Position numbers and translations under genes: made by a program | Shown: in pieces, positions 1-6,864 of the stretch | Numbering within the stretch: the first letter of the stretch is position 1 | How the letters are laid out: the number at the start of each line of letters is the position of its first letter | Notes under the pieces: generated by a model | The model's database searches: none | What the model was told of the DNA's origin: nothing | What the model saw: the letters and a program-made list of their open reading frames with translations, nothing else | From: Deltaproteobacteria bacterium | GTDB taxonomy: Bacteria > Desulfobacterota > GWC2-55-46 > DRQE01 | Assembly (NCBI GenBank): GCA_030631875.1 | Contig: DAOVKH010000022.1 | Location: forward strand, 1 to 13,179 | Length of the DNA: 13,179 nt | Direction: 5' to 3'

Positions 1-186
1 AGGCACGGGGTCTTCCAGGTAAGGAACGACCTCTTTGCCCATCTCACGCAGGGATAGTGTCATGCCAAGCAAAGAGCCGACGGCATCGGCCTCAGGGCCG
101 ACGTGCGATACGACGACTATGCGCTTTGCCTTCTTAATCTCTGCGACTATTAGATCTATCGCTTCTTTTATTTCTTCTTTTTTCAT
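1..186 (-). CDS. nrnA: DHH-family phosphoesterase NrnA (bifunctional oligoribonuclease/PAP phosphatase), N-terminal part, cut by window edge
   Basis: The first 62 codons are visible, starting at the ATG at 186 (MKKEEIKEAIDL); the rest lies beyond the left edge. Residues 22-38 read KRIVVVSHVGPEADAVG and continue SLL, which matches motif I of DHH phosphoesterases (His, Pro-Asp-x-Asp, then Gly-Ser), the first metal-binding segment. Family members degrade 2-5 nt RNAs and dephosphorylate pAp in the cytoplasm. The first Asp of the usual P-D-x-D is Glu here (PEAD). A purine stretch GGGGA lies 10 nt before the ATG and the gap from the rbfA stop is 29 nt, so it is probably the next gene of the rimP-nusA-infB operon. 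Position directly after rbfA is typical for nrnA. The family call is firm; the exact substrate cannot be judged from 62 residues. Confidence 0.85.
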   Translation of the reverse strand, partial: MKKEEIKEAIDLIVAEIKKAKRIVVVSHVGPEADAVGSLLGMTLSLREMGKEVVPYLEDPVP

Positions 187-215
187 AAAGAACAAATCCC
201 CATTAAAATAAAGAA

Positions 216-611
216 CTACTCGCCTGCTTCTTCGGTCTCGTCGGCTTTGTGCATCTTCTGAATAACGCTCTCTAAGTGGCTTGCGTACTCAAGCGAGTCG
301 TCGTAAATGAACCTTACATTCGGAATGCTTTTAAGGCTAAGCCTCTTTGAAAGCATCCTGCGTATGAAAGGTGCCGCGCTATTTAAACCCTCCAGGCTGT
401 CGGCAATCTCCTCTTTATCAGCCTCAGGCTCTCCGCCCTCTTTGGGCATAAGGCTAAAGAGTATCTTCGCGTTCTTCAGGTCTTTGCTCATCATGACGCG
501 CGTAACCGTTACGAACCCGATACGCGGGTCTTTAAGGTCACCATGGAGCAATATACCGGCGACCTCGACTTGGATGAGGTCGCCAACTCTCTCTGAGCGA
601 TTATGTGCCAT
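216..611 (-). CDS. rbfA: 30S ribosome-binding factor RbfA
   Basis: This 131-residue protein has the usual length of RbfA, a single KH-type domain that binds the 30S subunit and helps late maturation of 16S rRNA (central pseudoknot and 5' end), with a role in cold adaptation in E. coli. Diagnostic stretches are DPRIGFVTVTRV near residues 28-39 and the C-terminal block APFIRRMLSKRL through IPNVRFIYDDSLEYASHLE (about residues 80-113). A short acidic tail (KADETEEAGE) follows. The ATG start at 611 gives the normal N terminus (MAHNRSERVGDLIQ); only a weak purine stretch precedes it. It lies 101 nt after infB, where many related genomes have ylxP (DUF503), which is absent here. Call is firm. Confidence 0.95.
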   Translation of the reverse strand: MAHNRSERVGDLIQVEVAGILLHGDLKDPRIGFVTVTRVMMSKDLKNAKILFSLMPKEGGEPEADKEEIADSLEGLNSAAPFIRRMLSKRLSLKSIPNVRFIYDDSLEYASHLESVIQKMHKADETEEAGE

Positions 612-654
612 AAGAACTTTCTTCGTTGATTATGATGATTATAAATGATAAGAA

Positions 655-683
655 GGCGCAGCCCCACTATGCAGATACGCGCC
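655..683 (-). other. Weak hairpin in the infB-rbfA spacer
   Basis: The 101-nt spacer between infB and rbfA contains the inverted repeat GGCGC (679-683) and GCGCC (655-659), read on the minus strand, extendable by two G-U pairs, with a 19-nt loop and followed by a T-rich stretch (TTCTTATCATTT). It could be a weak intrinsic terminator or processing site that reduces rbfA and nrnA expression relative to infB. The loop is long and the T-run is interrupted, so chance is quite possible. Confidence 0.25.
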
Positions 684-712
684 CCCAATTCAGGCAGGAG
701 ACTACTTACTCT

Positions 713-3028
713 TTAAAGCGTTGCGGCCTCTTCTTTAAGTAAGAAGGCCTCTATTACATCACCCTCTTTTAGATCATTATATCCGGCTATCCCTATACCA
801 CACTCATAGCCCGTGGCAACCTCTTTTGCATCGTCTTTAAATCTCTTGAGCGAGCTTACGTCGCCCTCATATATAACGACGTTATCGCGCACGAGACGTA
901 ACTTGGCAGACCTTGTAATCTTACCGTCTACGACGTAAGAACCAGCAATAGTGCCTACCTTCGATACCTTGAAGACCTCTCTAACCTCTGCGCGCCCAAG
1001 GGTCTCTTCTCTGATGATTGGCTCAAGGAGACCTTCCATTGCCTTCTTTATATCATCGGTAACGTCGTAGATGACCCTATAGAGTCTTATATCAACTGCT
1101 TCTCGTTCGGCTAACTTAGCGGCCTTTGGCTCGCTCCTGACATTAAATCCTATTATAATAGCACCCGAAGTTGAGGCGAGCATAACGTCGCTCTCGTTAA
1201 TGCCTCCGGCCGCCGAGTGTATAATATTAACACCGACCTTATCGGTCGATAGCTTCATGAGTGAGTCCTTCAAGGCCTCTATCGAGCCCTGCACATCACC
1301 CTTGATGACGATATTCAGCTCCTTTACGTCGCCTTTGCTTAGGTGCTCAAAGAGATCTTCCAGAGAAACCTTTACATTCTTGCCCTTATTCTCCATCGAC
1401 GTCTTACGGCTACGCAATTCTACTATCTGCCTCGCCGTGGCCTCGTCCTTGACCATAGAGAAGCTGTCTCCTGCAAGTGGTACGCCCGAAAGACCAAGTA
1501 TCTCTACAGGTGTCGAAGGGCCTGCTTCTTTTATCCTATTGCCGCAATCATCTAACATGGCCTTTACCCTGCCGGAAAATTCTCCTGCGACACAGTCGTC
1601 TCCAACCTTGAGCGTTCCGTTCTGTATGAGTACGGTCGATACGGCACCTCTGCCCTTATCGAGCTTTGCCTCAACTATAACGCCGCTGGCCTGCGCCTTC
1701 GGGTCTGCCTTAAGCTCAAGCATATCGGCCTGAAGCACTATCATATCGAGCAAAGTATCTATATTAGTCTCTGCCTTTGCAGAGACCTCAACCATTATAG
1801 TATCGCCGCCCCACTCCTCTGAGACGAGCTCATACTCGGTCAATGCCTGCATTATCTTCTTAGGGTCTGCGTCCGGTAGGTCTACTTTATTTATAGCAAC
1901 TATGATGGGAACGCCTGCGGCCTTTGCGTGGTTTATGGCTTCAACGGTCTGCGGCATAACGCCGTCATCTGCGGCAACGACCAATATTACGATATCCGTA
2001 GCACCGGCACCGCGCGAACGCATGGCCGTAAAGGCCTCGTGTCCGGGTGTATCCAAGAATGTGATATCGCCCTTCTTAAGCTCAACACGATATGCGCCTA
2101 TGTGTTGTGTTATGCCTCCGGCCTCGCCGCTCGCAACACGCGCTTTTCTTATTACATCAAGCAGGGATGTCTTACCGTGGTCAACATGACCCATTACGGT
2201 AACTATCGGTGCTCTCGAAACCATCTCGCCTTTTTCAGCAACACCTTTGGCTGTAGCCTCTATCAGATGCTCTTCTTTTACCGCTACATCCTCAACACCA
2301 TAGCCATACTCTTCGGCAATGAGGGCCGCGGTTTCGAAGTCAATAAATTCATTGACCGAGACCATTATCTCAAGCGCCATCAACTTCTTTATTATCTCTC
2401 CGGCTCTTACACCAAGCTTCTGACTAAACTCGGAGACGGTTATGGTCTCAGAGACCTTAACGACCATCTTAGATGCACCGGGTTTGGTAATCTCCGTCTT
2501 ATTGAGAGCTCTGGAGAATTGAGTCTGCTGCGGCCTTCTAAATCTATCCCTCTGCTGAAAACGCTTGCCCTTACCTCTTCTGGCAAAGACCGGTCTCACC
2601 GGACTTGGCCTCTCAAAGGGCTTCTTCTTCTCGAATATCTTGACCTCGCGCTTGATAGTCGCCGGAGCGTCTTTCTTGGCAGGTTCTTCTGAGGGCTTTA
2701 CAACTGCGGGAGCCGTCTTCTTCGCAGACTTCTTGGTAAATGTCTTCTTCTTGGCGGCGGCGGCAGCCGGCGCACTCTCGGCCTTAGCTTCTTTCTTAGC
2801 CGGAGCCTTAGCGGCGACCTCTTCGGTCTTTGAAGGAGCGGGCTTGTCGGCAACTGCAGGCTCTGCTTTAGCATCTTCCTTAGGAATTTGCTCAGGCTCG
2901 ACGACCTTCTCTTCAGGAGGCTTCTTGGCCGCACGTCTTCTTATGACCGCAGGCTTTATCCGCTTTTCTTCTATCTTGGCCTTAGGAGCCGTATCAACAA
3001 CTTCTTCTTTTAGCTTATCTTCTACCAT
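713..3028 (-). CDS. infB: Translation initiation factor IF-2
   Basis: IF-2 is the GTPase that brings initiator fMet-tRNA to the 30S P site and promotes subunit joining. The 771-residue protein has a long N-terminal tail (about 1-185) rich in Lys, Ala, Pro and Glu, a basic Arg-rich patch near 149-165, an IF2_N-type helical domain (about 195-250, TVSEFSQKLGV), then the G domain: G1 GHVDHGKT at 280-287, G3 DTPGH at 326-330, G4 NKVD at 380-383 and G5 SAK at 416-418. The remaining residues carry the beta-barrel and fMet-tRNA-binding C-terminal domains. The ATG at 3028 starts the ORF, but the nearest AAGG lies about 16 nt upstream, so the ribosome binding site is poor. It follows ylxR by 59 nt in the nusA operon. 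Confidence 0.98.
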   Translation of the reverse strand: MVEDKLKEEVVDTAPKAKIEEKRIKPAVIRRRAAKKPPEEKVVEPEQIPKEDAKAEPAVADKPAPSKTEEVAAKAPAKKEAKAESAPAAAAAKKKTFTKKSAKKTAPAVVKPSEEPAKKDAPATIKREVKIFEKKKPFERPSPVRPVFARRGKGKRFQQRDRFRRPQQTQFSRALNKTEITKPGASKMVVKVSETITVSEFSQKLGVRAGEIIKKLMALEIMVSVNEFIDFETAALIAEEYGYGVEDVAVKEEHLIEATAKGVAEKGEMVSRAPIVTVMGHVDHGKTSLLDVIRKARVASGEAGGITQHIGAYRVELKKGDITFLDTPGHEAFTAMRSRGAGATDIVILVVAADDGVMPQTVEAINHAKAAGVPIIVAINKVDLPDADPKKIMQALTEYELVSEEWGGDTIMVEVSAKAETNIDTLLDMIVLQADMLELKADPKAQASGVIVEAKLDKGRGAVSTVLIQNGTLKVGDDCVAGEFSGRVKAMLDDCGNRIKEAGPSTPVEILGLSGVPLAGDSFSMVKDEATARQIVELRSRKTSMENKGKNVKVSLEDLFEHLSKGDVKELNIVIKGDVQGSIEALKDSLMKLSTDKVGVNIIHSAAGGINESDVMLASTSGAIIIGFNVRSEPKAAKLAEREAVDIRLYRVIYDVTDDIKKAMEGLLEPIIREETLGRAEVREVFKVSKVGTIAGSYVVDGKITRSAKLRLVRDNVVIYEGDVSSLKRFKDDAKEVATGYECGIGIAGYNDLKEGDVIEAFLLKEEAATL

Positions 3029-3087
3029 AAGTTTTTTATCTGCGCCTTAAATACATTTTTTATATGACTAAGCCCTCTTAACTCCAC

Positions 3088-3342
3088 CTACCCTGCTTCT
3101 TCAAAGCCTAACTCCGCCAAGAGTCGGCCTGAATCAACGGGAGGAAGTGTCGCCTTAAAGGCCTTTGAAAAACCTCTCTTACAACCGCCAACTACGCACT
3201 CTATATTCTTACAAAGATATGCCCCTCTGCCCGGAAGAGTCTGCGACTTATCCGCCATAACAGCCCCATCCTTAACGACAACTCTAAAGAGTTCGCTCTT
3301 TAAACGAACCTTAAAACAAAAGAGACACCGACGGGTGGGCAC
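3088..3342 (-). CDS. ylxR: YlxR family RNA-binding protein (DUF448)
   Basis: This small 84-residue protein sits in the standard nusA-ylxR-infB position. The N terminus MPTRRCLFCF is the family's P-x-R-x-C-x-x-C signature, and PGRGAYLC with a further Cys pair (residues about 38-54) is the second conserved block; a basic helix follows (KRGFSKAFKA). YlxR structures show a small RNA-binding fold, and a role as a transcription-related or RNase P-associated factor has been proposed in other bacteria. The GTG at 3342 is taken as start: it lies 5 nt after the nusA stop, implying translational coupling. The reading frame stays open back into nusA and a clear Shine-Dalgarno is lacking, so a slightly earlier start overlapping nusA cannot be excluded. 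Confidence 0.9.
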   Translation of the reverse strand: MPTRRCLFCFKVRLKSELFRVVVKDGAVMADKSQTLPGRGAYLCKNIECVVGGCKRGFSKAFKATLPPVDSGRLLAELGFEEAG

Positions 3343-3347
3343 AGGAC

Positions 3348-4664
3348 TTACTCTGCGTCCTTTGCCGCCGTAAGCATTGCTTCTGCCTTCTTCTCGCCAA
3401 TACCCTCTATGGCCACTAAATCCTCTACGGTAGTACCTGCTACGTCGGCTATCGTCTTAAAGCCTGCCGATATAAGTGCCTCGGCCGTCTTCGCCCCAAC
3501 ACCCTTAAGCGTTGAAACGCTATCTGCACTACCCTCATCACCGTCAGACGACTCGGAGGATTTCTTTATGCCTGCCGCCTCGACCTCTCTCTTCAGTGCT
3601 TCTTCTGGCGAAAGTGTTTCGGCCTGACCATCATTCATCTCTGTTTCCGTATGTATGTCTATCTTCCATCCCGTTAGCTTTGCCGCAAGGCGGACGTTTT
3701 GTCCACGCTTGCCTATGGCAAGCGAAAGCTGGTCGTCCGGGACGATTACTTCCATAGAATGGTTTTCGTCGTCTACAAGAACTCTCGATATCTGAGCCGG
3801 AGATAGAGCGTTCTTGGCGAGCATTGCCGGATCCTCGGACCAATGTATTATATCTATCTTCTCGCCCTTAAGCTCCTGAACGACAGACTGAACGCGCGAG
3901 CCCTTTATTCCGACACAGGCTCCTACAGGATCGACATCCGTATTGTTAGAAAGAACGGCTATCTTAGCCCTGTCGCCAGGCTCTCTTGCTGCCTGCTTAA
4001 TCTCTACTATCCCCTCGTATATCTCAGGAACCTCCATCTGGAATATATTAACGAGGAAGCTCGGATGGGTTCTTGAGAGTATTACCTGTGTGCCGCGGGT
4101 ATCGTTCTTTACGTCCAAGACAACGCCTCGGATACGTTCACCCTGACGATAGCTCTCACGCCTTACCTGCTCCTTCTTTGGAAGCACGGCCTCGGTACGT
4201 CCAAGGTCTACGATTATATCACCTCGTTCAAACCTCTGAACCATTCCGGTAACTATCTCGCCAACCTTTTCGCTATACTCAGTGAATACGATATTACGCT
4301 CTGCCTCGCGCACCTTCTGTATTATAATCTGCTTGGCCGTCTGTGCGTCTATCCTTCCAAACTCATTACTGTCAAGTTTAAAGCCAAGGCTATCGCCAAG
4401 CTCGGATTCGGGGTCGTCTAAAAGTGCCGCTTTGAGCGATATCTCTCCATCGGGATCTTCGACATCTTCAACGACGGTCTTAAATACAAATAACTCTATC
4501 TCGTCGGAATCTTCGTTATATTGAGCCTCTATCTCTTTGCCGTGCCCAAACCTCTTCTCGGCGGCCTTAAGCAGAGCCGACTCCATGGCATCAATAAGGA
4601 CCTCTTTGGTTATCCCTTTGTCCTTGCCTACCTGCTCTATAATATGTGACAAATTACTAAACAT
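3348..4664 (-). CDS. nusA: Transcription termination/antitermination protein NusA
   Basis: NusA binds RNA polymerase and nascent RNA, and modulates pausing, intrinsic termination and antitermination. The 438 residues show the N-terminal RNAP-binding domain (about 1-130, ending NIVFTEYSEKVG), an S1 domain (about 135-200, GEIVTGMVQRFERGDIIVDL), KH1 with GIKG at 252-255 and KH2 with GKRG at 318-321. A Ser/Asp-rich linker (about 368-384) leads to one C-terminal helix-hairpin-helix module (about 385-436) with LKGVGAKTAEAL and IEGIGEKKAEAM. One such module instead of the two acidic repeats of E. coli NusA makes it shorter than the E. coli protein. ATG at 4664 is preceded by GAGGAGAG with about 10 nt spacing. 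It lies 38 nt after rimP. In E. coli NusA autoregulates its own operon, which is relevant to the terminator before rimP here. Confidence 0.97.
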   Translation of the reverse strand: MFSNLSHIIEQVGKDKGITKEVLIDAMESALLKAAEKRFGHGKEIEAQYNEDSDEIELFVFKTVVEDVEDPDGEISLKAALLDDPESELGDSLGFKLDSNEFGRIDAQTAKQIIIQKVREAERNIVFTEYSEKVGEIVTGMVQRFERGDIIVDLGRTEAVLPKKEQVRRESYRQGERIRGVVLDVKNDTRGTQVILSRTHPSFLVNIFQMEVPEIYEGIVEIKQAAREPGDRAKIAVLSNNTDVDPVGACVGIKGSRVQSVVQELKGEKIDIIHWSEDPAMLAKNALSPAQISRVLVDDENHSMEVIVPDDQLSLAIGKRGQNVRLAAKLTGWKIDIHTETEMNDGQAETLSPEEALKREVEAAGIKKSSESSDGDEGSADSVSTLKGVGAKTAEALISAGFKTIADVAGTTVEDLVAIEGIGEKKAEAMLTAAKDAE

Positions 4665-4702
4665 AATGCCTACTCTCCTCTTACCTAATGCTGACTAAAA
4701 CC

Positions 4703-5200
4703 TTATAGCTCTACTTCGAGCCGTGCCCTATCTATATTGTAATACTCTATCTCGTAGGTATTGCCTTCTGCGTCTGTGACCGTTATGGCCTCAGAGCCTT
4801 CGCTTGCTTCGCTAAGCGTTACCTTAAAGTTACGCCTTCCGTCTATGGCTTCCTTCACCTTAAGGACTATCTTCTTACCTACCGACGATATGAAATCCTT
4901 CTTCCTGATTAACGGACGATCAAGGCCCGGAGAAGAGACCTCAAGGGAGTACCTCGCATCTACAATATCTTCTACATCGAGGAGCGTGCTTACCTCTCGG
5001 CTAACCCGAGTACAGTCGCCGACCGTTACATTGCCCGACTTGCCTGCGTCAGATGAATCACTCGGACGGTCTATTAAAAGACGTAGTATCTGCCTGCCGT
5101 CTTCGTTTACGTAGATTACCGCCACAAGCTCAAGACCAAGGTCATCGGTTATCGGCTCTACTATGGAACGAACCTTATCTTCTACTGTATTTGCGGTCAT
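4703..5200 (-). CDS. rimP: Ribosome maturation factor RimP
   Basis: RimP assists assembly of the 30S subunit. The 165-residue product has the family layout: N-terminal alpha/beta domain with LGLELVAVIYVNEDGRQILR (about residues 21-40), the acidic segment VTVGDCTRVSREVSTLLD, the signature YSLEVSSPGLDRPL (about 84-97) and a C-terminal SH3-like barrel. The insert SDSSDAGKSG (about 47-56) before VTVGDC makes that loop a little long. The ATG at 5200 gives the normal N terminus, but no strong Shine-Dalgarno is near; AAGAAG lies about 14 nt upstream. It is the first gene of the operon rimP-nusA-ylxR-infB-rbfA-nrnA, and an intrinsic terminator sits about 60 nt upstream of its start, suggesting control by attenuation. 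Confidence 0.95.
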   Translation of the reverse strand: MTANTVEDKVRSIVEPITDDLGLELVAVIYVNEDGRQILRLLIDRPSDSSDAGKSGNVTVGDCTRVSREVSTLLDVEDIVDARYSLEVSSPGLDRPLIRKKDFISSVGKKIVLKVKEAIDGRRNFKVTLSEASEGSEAITVTDAEGNTYEIEYYNIDRARLEVEL

Positions 5201-5253
5201 TAGCTAATTTAAACTTCTTATAGTAATACTAAGGAATTAAAAAAAATACCCCC

Positions 5254-5281
5254 ATAAATAAAAAAGCGGGCAAAAGCCCAC
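5254..5281 (-). terminator. Intrinsic terminator upstream of rimP (possible attenuator)
   Basis: Read on the minus strand, GTGGGC (5281-5276), a TTTT loop (5275-5272) and GCCCGC (5271-5266) form a 6-bp stem with one G-U pair, followed directly by a T6 run (5265-5260) and then ATTTA. This is an intrinsic terminator in the minus direction only; the plus side lacks a T-run. It lies between the divergent gene and rimP, so it can only stop transcripts entering or starting in the leader. A small hairpin ACTCT/AGAGT (5296-5292 with 5284-5280) shares two bases with the terminator stem, so the two compete to some degree. Confidence 0.75.
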
Positions 5282-5410
5282 TCTAAGTAAGAGAGTAATT
5301 CCTCATAAGTTATCATGGCTAATGGACAATTGCAAGCAGAAAAAAAGCAAACTCATAACTCGAAAAACAGGCCGAGACCTTAATGTCGGCGACAGAGCTA
5401 GCCATCACCT
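5255..5410 (-). ncRNA. Candidate structured leader RNA of the rimP operon, or a small terminated RNA
   Basis: The spacer between rimP and the divergent Cys-rich gene contains, on the minus strand, ATGGCTA (5405-5399) complementary to TAGCCAT (5321-5315), extendable by one G-U pair, and AGTTAT (5360-5355) complementary to ATAACT (5313-5308). Their order, stem 1 left, stem 2 left, stem 1 right, stem 2 right, is that of an H-type pseudoknot, with only one base between the two right strands. Inside loop 1 GCCGA/TCGGC could form a hairpin. An intrinsic terminator closes the element. I do not recognise it as 6S RNA, SRP RNA, tmRNA or a known riboswitch. The helices are short and unproven; the terminator is the firmest part. 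No convincing minus-strand promoter could be identified. Confidence 0.4.
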
Positions 5411-5411
5411 G

Positions 5412-5460
5412 CAGACAATCGTAAAATACGCTTGTATAATCATCGGCACTTTGTTATACT
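5412..5460 (+). promoter_or_regulatory. Candidate sigma70-type promoters for the Cys-rich gene
   Basis: Two overlapping candidates point to the right. The first has CAGACA (5412-5417), a 17-nt spacer and a perfect TATAAT (5435-5440). The second has TTGTAT (5432-5437), a 17-nt spacer and TATACT (5455-5460) preceded by TGT, an extended -10. Start sites near 5447 or 5467 would leave a 5' UTR of about 70-90 nt before the ATG at 5539. The -35 boxes are partial matches and the region is AT-rich. Confidence 0.5.
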
Positions 5461-5538
5461 TTACGAAATTTTAAAAGTTTTACTCATGCGACTTATCGTA
5501 TCTATGAAATTCACCTTTATTATGTAGAGGAGCTTTTT

Positions 5539-6177
5539 ATGGCCACCAAAACCACTGCTACAAAGACAAAAAAGAAGACCGTAACAAAAGCACTTAAGTT
5601 TAAAGATGTTAAGAAGATTAAAATAAAGACCATAGACCCGGACATAGCCACACAGAAAGGGCTATTCAACGAGGGTTGTTACGGCAGTGGTTGTAACGAC
5701 ATCTGCTGTGAGTACGGCTGTGATGTGGATTACGCATCATACAAGCTCATCCTAAAACACAAAAAACTCATCGAGCCTCTCATTAAGGCAAAGGTCGAAG
5801 ACTGCTTTTCAACGGAGCTGAAGGTCGACGACGACTACATAGGCGGCGGCTTCAGGGAGACGGCCGTTAGAGACAGCGACGAACGGTGCGCCTTTCACCT
5901 GAGAAAGAAAAAAGGCTGTTCGCTATTCTACCTATGGATGACAAAGGGGCTTACCAAACGCCTAATACCTACCATATGCAGAACATACCCCATAACCTGG
6001 CATCGAGGACACCTCTTCGTAGACAGGCCGCTTAGGAGTATCTGCAAGTGTCTGGAATCCTCGGGAGGCAAGAAAGTACCGTCACTCTACGAGACACAAA
6101 AGAAAGAGGTCAAGGCTCTCTTCGATCTTCCAAAGAATGAACTCTCCAAGATAGAGCAGATTGTAAAAGACAAGTAA
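5539..6177 (+). CDS. Cysteine-cluster protein with lysine-rich N-terminal tail, function unknown
   Basis: This is the only plus-strand gene. The 212-residue product starts with a Lys/Thr/Ala-rich tail (1-30), resembling a nucleic-acid-binding or disordered extension. It then shows cysteines at 47, 52, 56, 57, 61, 89, 117, 127, 147, 169 and 171. GCYGSGCNDICCEYGC (46-61) is a dense metal-binding candidate, and TICRTYPI (145-152) recalls the C-R-x-Y/F-P element of YkgJ (UPF0153) and DUF3109-like zinc- or iron-chelating proteins, so I place it loosely in that group. No signal peptide or membrane helix is seen, so it is probably cytoplasmic. The ATG at 5539 follows AGAGGAG at about 6 nt. It is monocistronic, with its own promoter candidates and a strong terminator behind. 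Its function cannot be deduced from its neighbours. Confidence 0.8.
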   Translation: MATKTTATKTKKKTVTKALKFKDVKKIKIKTIDPDIATQKGLFNEGCYGSGCNDICCEYGCDVDYASYKLILKHKKLIEPLIKAKVEDCFSTELKVDDDYIGGGFRETAVRDSDERCAFHLRKKKGCSLFYLWMTKGLTKRLIPTICRTYPITWHRGHLFVDRPLRSICKCLESSGGKKVPSLYETQKKEVKALFDLPKNELSKIEQIVKDK

Positions 6178-6210
6178 CCTCTTAAAGCTAAAGACCACAC
6201 AAATAAAATA

Positions 6211-6240
6211 CGCCCCTCATTAAGGTCTTAATGAGGGGCG
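6211..6240. terminator. Bidirectional intrinsic terminator
   Basis: CGCCCCTCATTAAG (6211-6224) and CTTAATGAGGGGCG (6227-6240) are perfect inverse complements, giving a stem of 13-14 bp with a tiny loop. The plus side is followed by CTTTATATTTCTTT and the minus side by TATTTTATTTG, so it can end both the Cys-rich gene (stop near 6177) and the converging cyclophilin gene (stop at 6304). Confidence 0.92.
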
Positions 6241-6303
6241 CTTTATATTTCTTTGTGAGTTCAGACCCTTTTGCTTCGCGGCCTAAATAAACGACAAGGC
6301 TGC

Positions 6304-6801
6304 CTACTCTACTACGCGAACCTTCATCTCAACCCTATCATCCGGAAGATCGTTCGAGTTGCGTGGCATAGCCACTATCTTATCTACTGCATCCATGCCG
6401 CTTACGACCTTACCAAAGACCGTATACTGCTTGTCGAGGAAGGTCGAATCCTTAACGACTACAAAGAACTGCGAGCCTGCACTATTCGGGTCCTGAGATC
6501 TCGCCATCGAGAGTATCCCCCTTACATGCGATATATCACTGAACTCGGCATCGACGTTATGGTCGGGGCCTCCCATACCGTAGCTTCCGACATTCGTTCC
6601 TTTGGTGTTCGGGTCTCCGCCTTGAATCATAAAGCCCGGTATCACGCGATGGAATATCGTGCCATCGTAGAAACCGTCCTTGGCGAGTGTCGTAAAGTTT
6701 TCAACATGCTTAGGTGCTACATCAGGGTAAAGCTCAAGCTCTATATCACCGAACTCTGTCTCTATAACCGCACCAACCTTAACTGCATCTTCTGAAGCCA
6801 T
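6304..6801 (-). CDS. Cytoplasmic cyclophilin-type peptidyl-prolyl cis-trans isomerase
   Basis: Cyclophilins speed cis/trans isomerisation of Xaa-Pro bonds during protein folding. The 165 residues are nearly all catalytic domain. FHRVIPGFMIQGGD (50-63) carries the catalytic Arg (R52), F57 and Q60; AGSQFFVVV (108-116) and TVFGKV (127-132) are the other active-site blocks. The Trp that binds cyclosporin in human CypA is Phe here (TFLDKQ), as in many bacterial forms, so weak drug binding is expected. There is no signal peptide: the protein starts MASEDAVKVGAVIETEFG. ATG at 6801 follows AAAGGAGAT with about 8 nt spacing. It is the second of a tandem pair, 63 nt after the lipoprotein copy, with about 16 substitutions and a one-residue gap across some 157 aligned residues. 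Probably co-transcribed with it and ended by the terminator at 6211-6240. Confidence 0.95.
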   Translation of the reverse strand: MASEDAVKVGAVIETEFGDIELELYPDVAPKHVENFTTLAKDGFYDGTIFHRVIPGFMIQGGDPNTKGTNVGSYGMGGPDHNVDAEFSDISHVRGILSMARSQDPNSAGSQFFVVVKDSTFLDKQYTVFGKVVSGMDAVDKIVAMPRNSNDLPDDRVEMKVRVVE

Positions 6802-6864
6802 ATCACAATCTCCTTTAAGTTATCTTTAACCTACCACAATTCGACACTAAAGACGGTTGAGGCG

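Noticed and set aside
1902..2692. Long plus-strand ORFs (up to 254 codons) opposite infB
   Set aside because: They lie fully inside the infB coding frame, encode no recognisable domain, and reflect the codon bias of the real gene.
5255..5410. 6S RNA or SRP RNA gene upstream of rimP
   Set aside because: The long rod-like closing stem with central bubble of 6S RNA, and the GGAAG-type loop region of SRP RNA, were not found.
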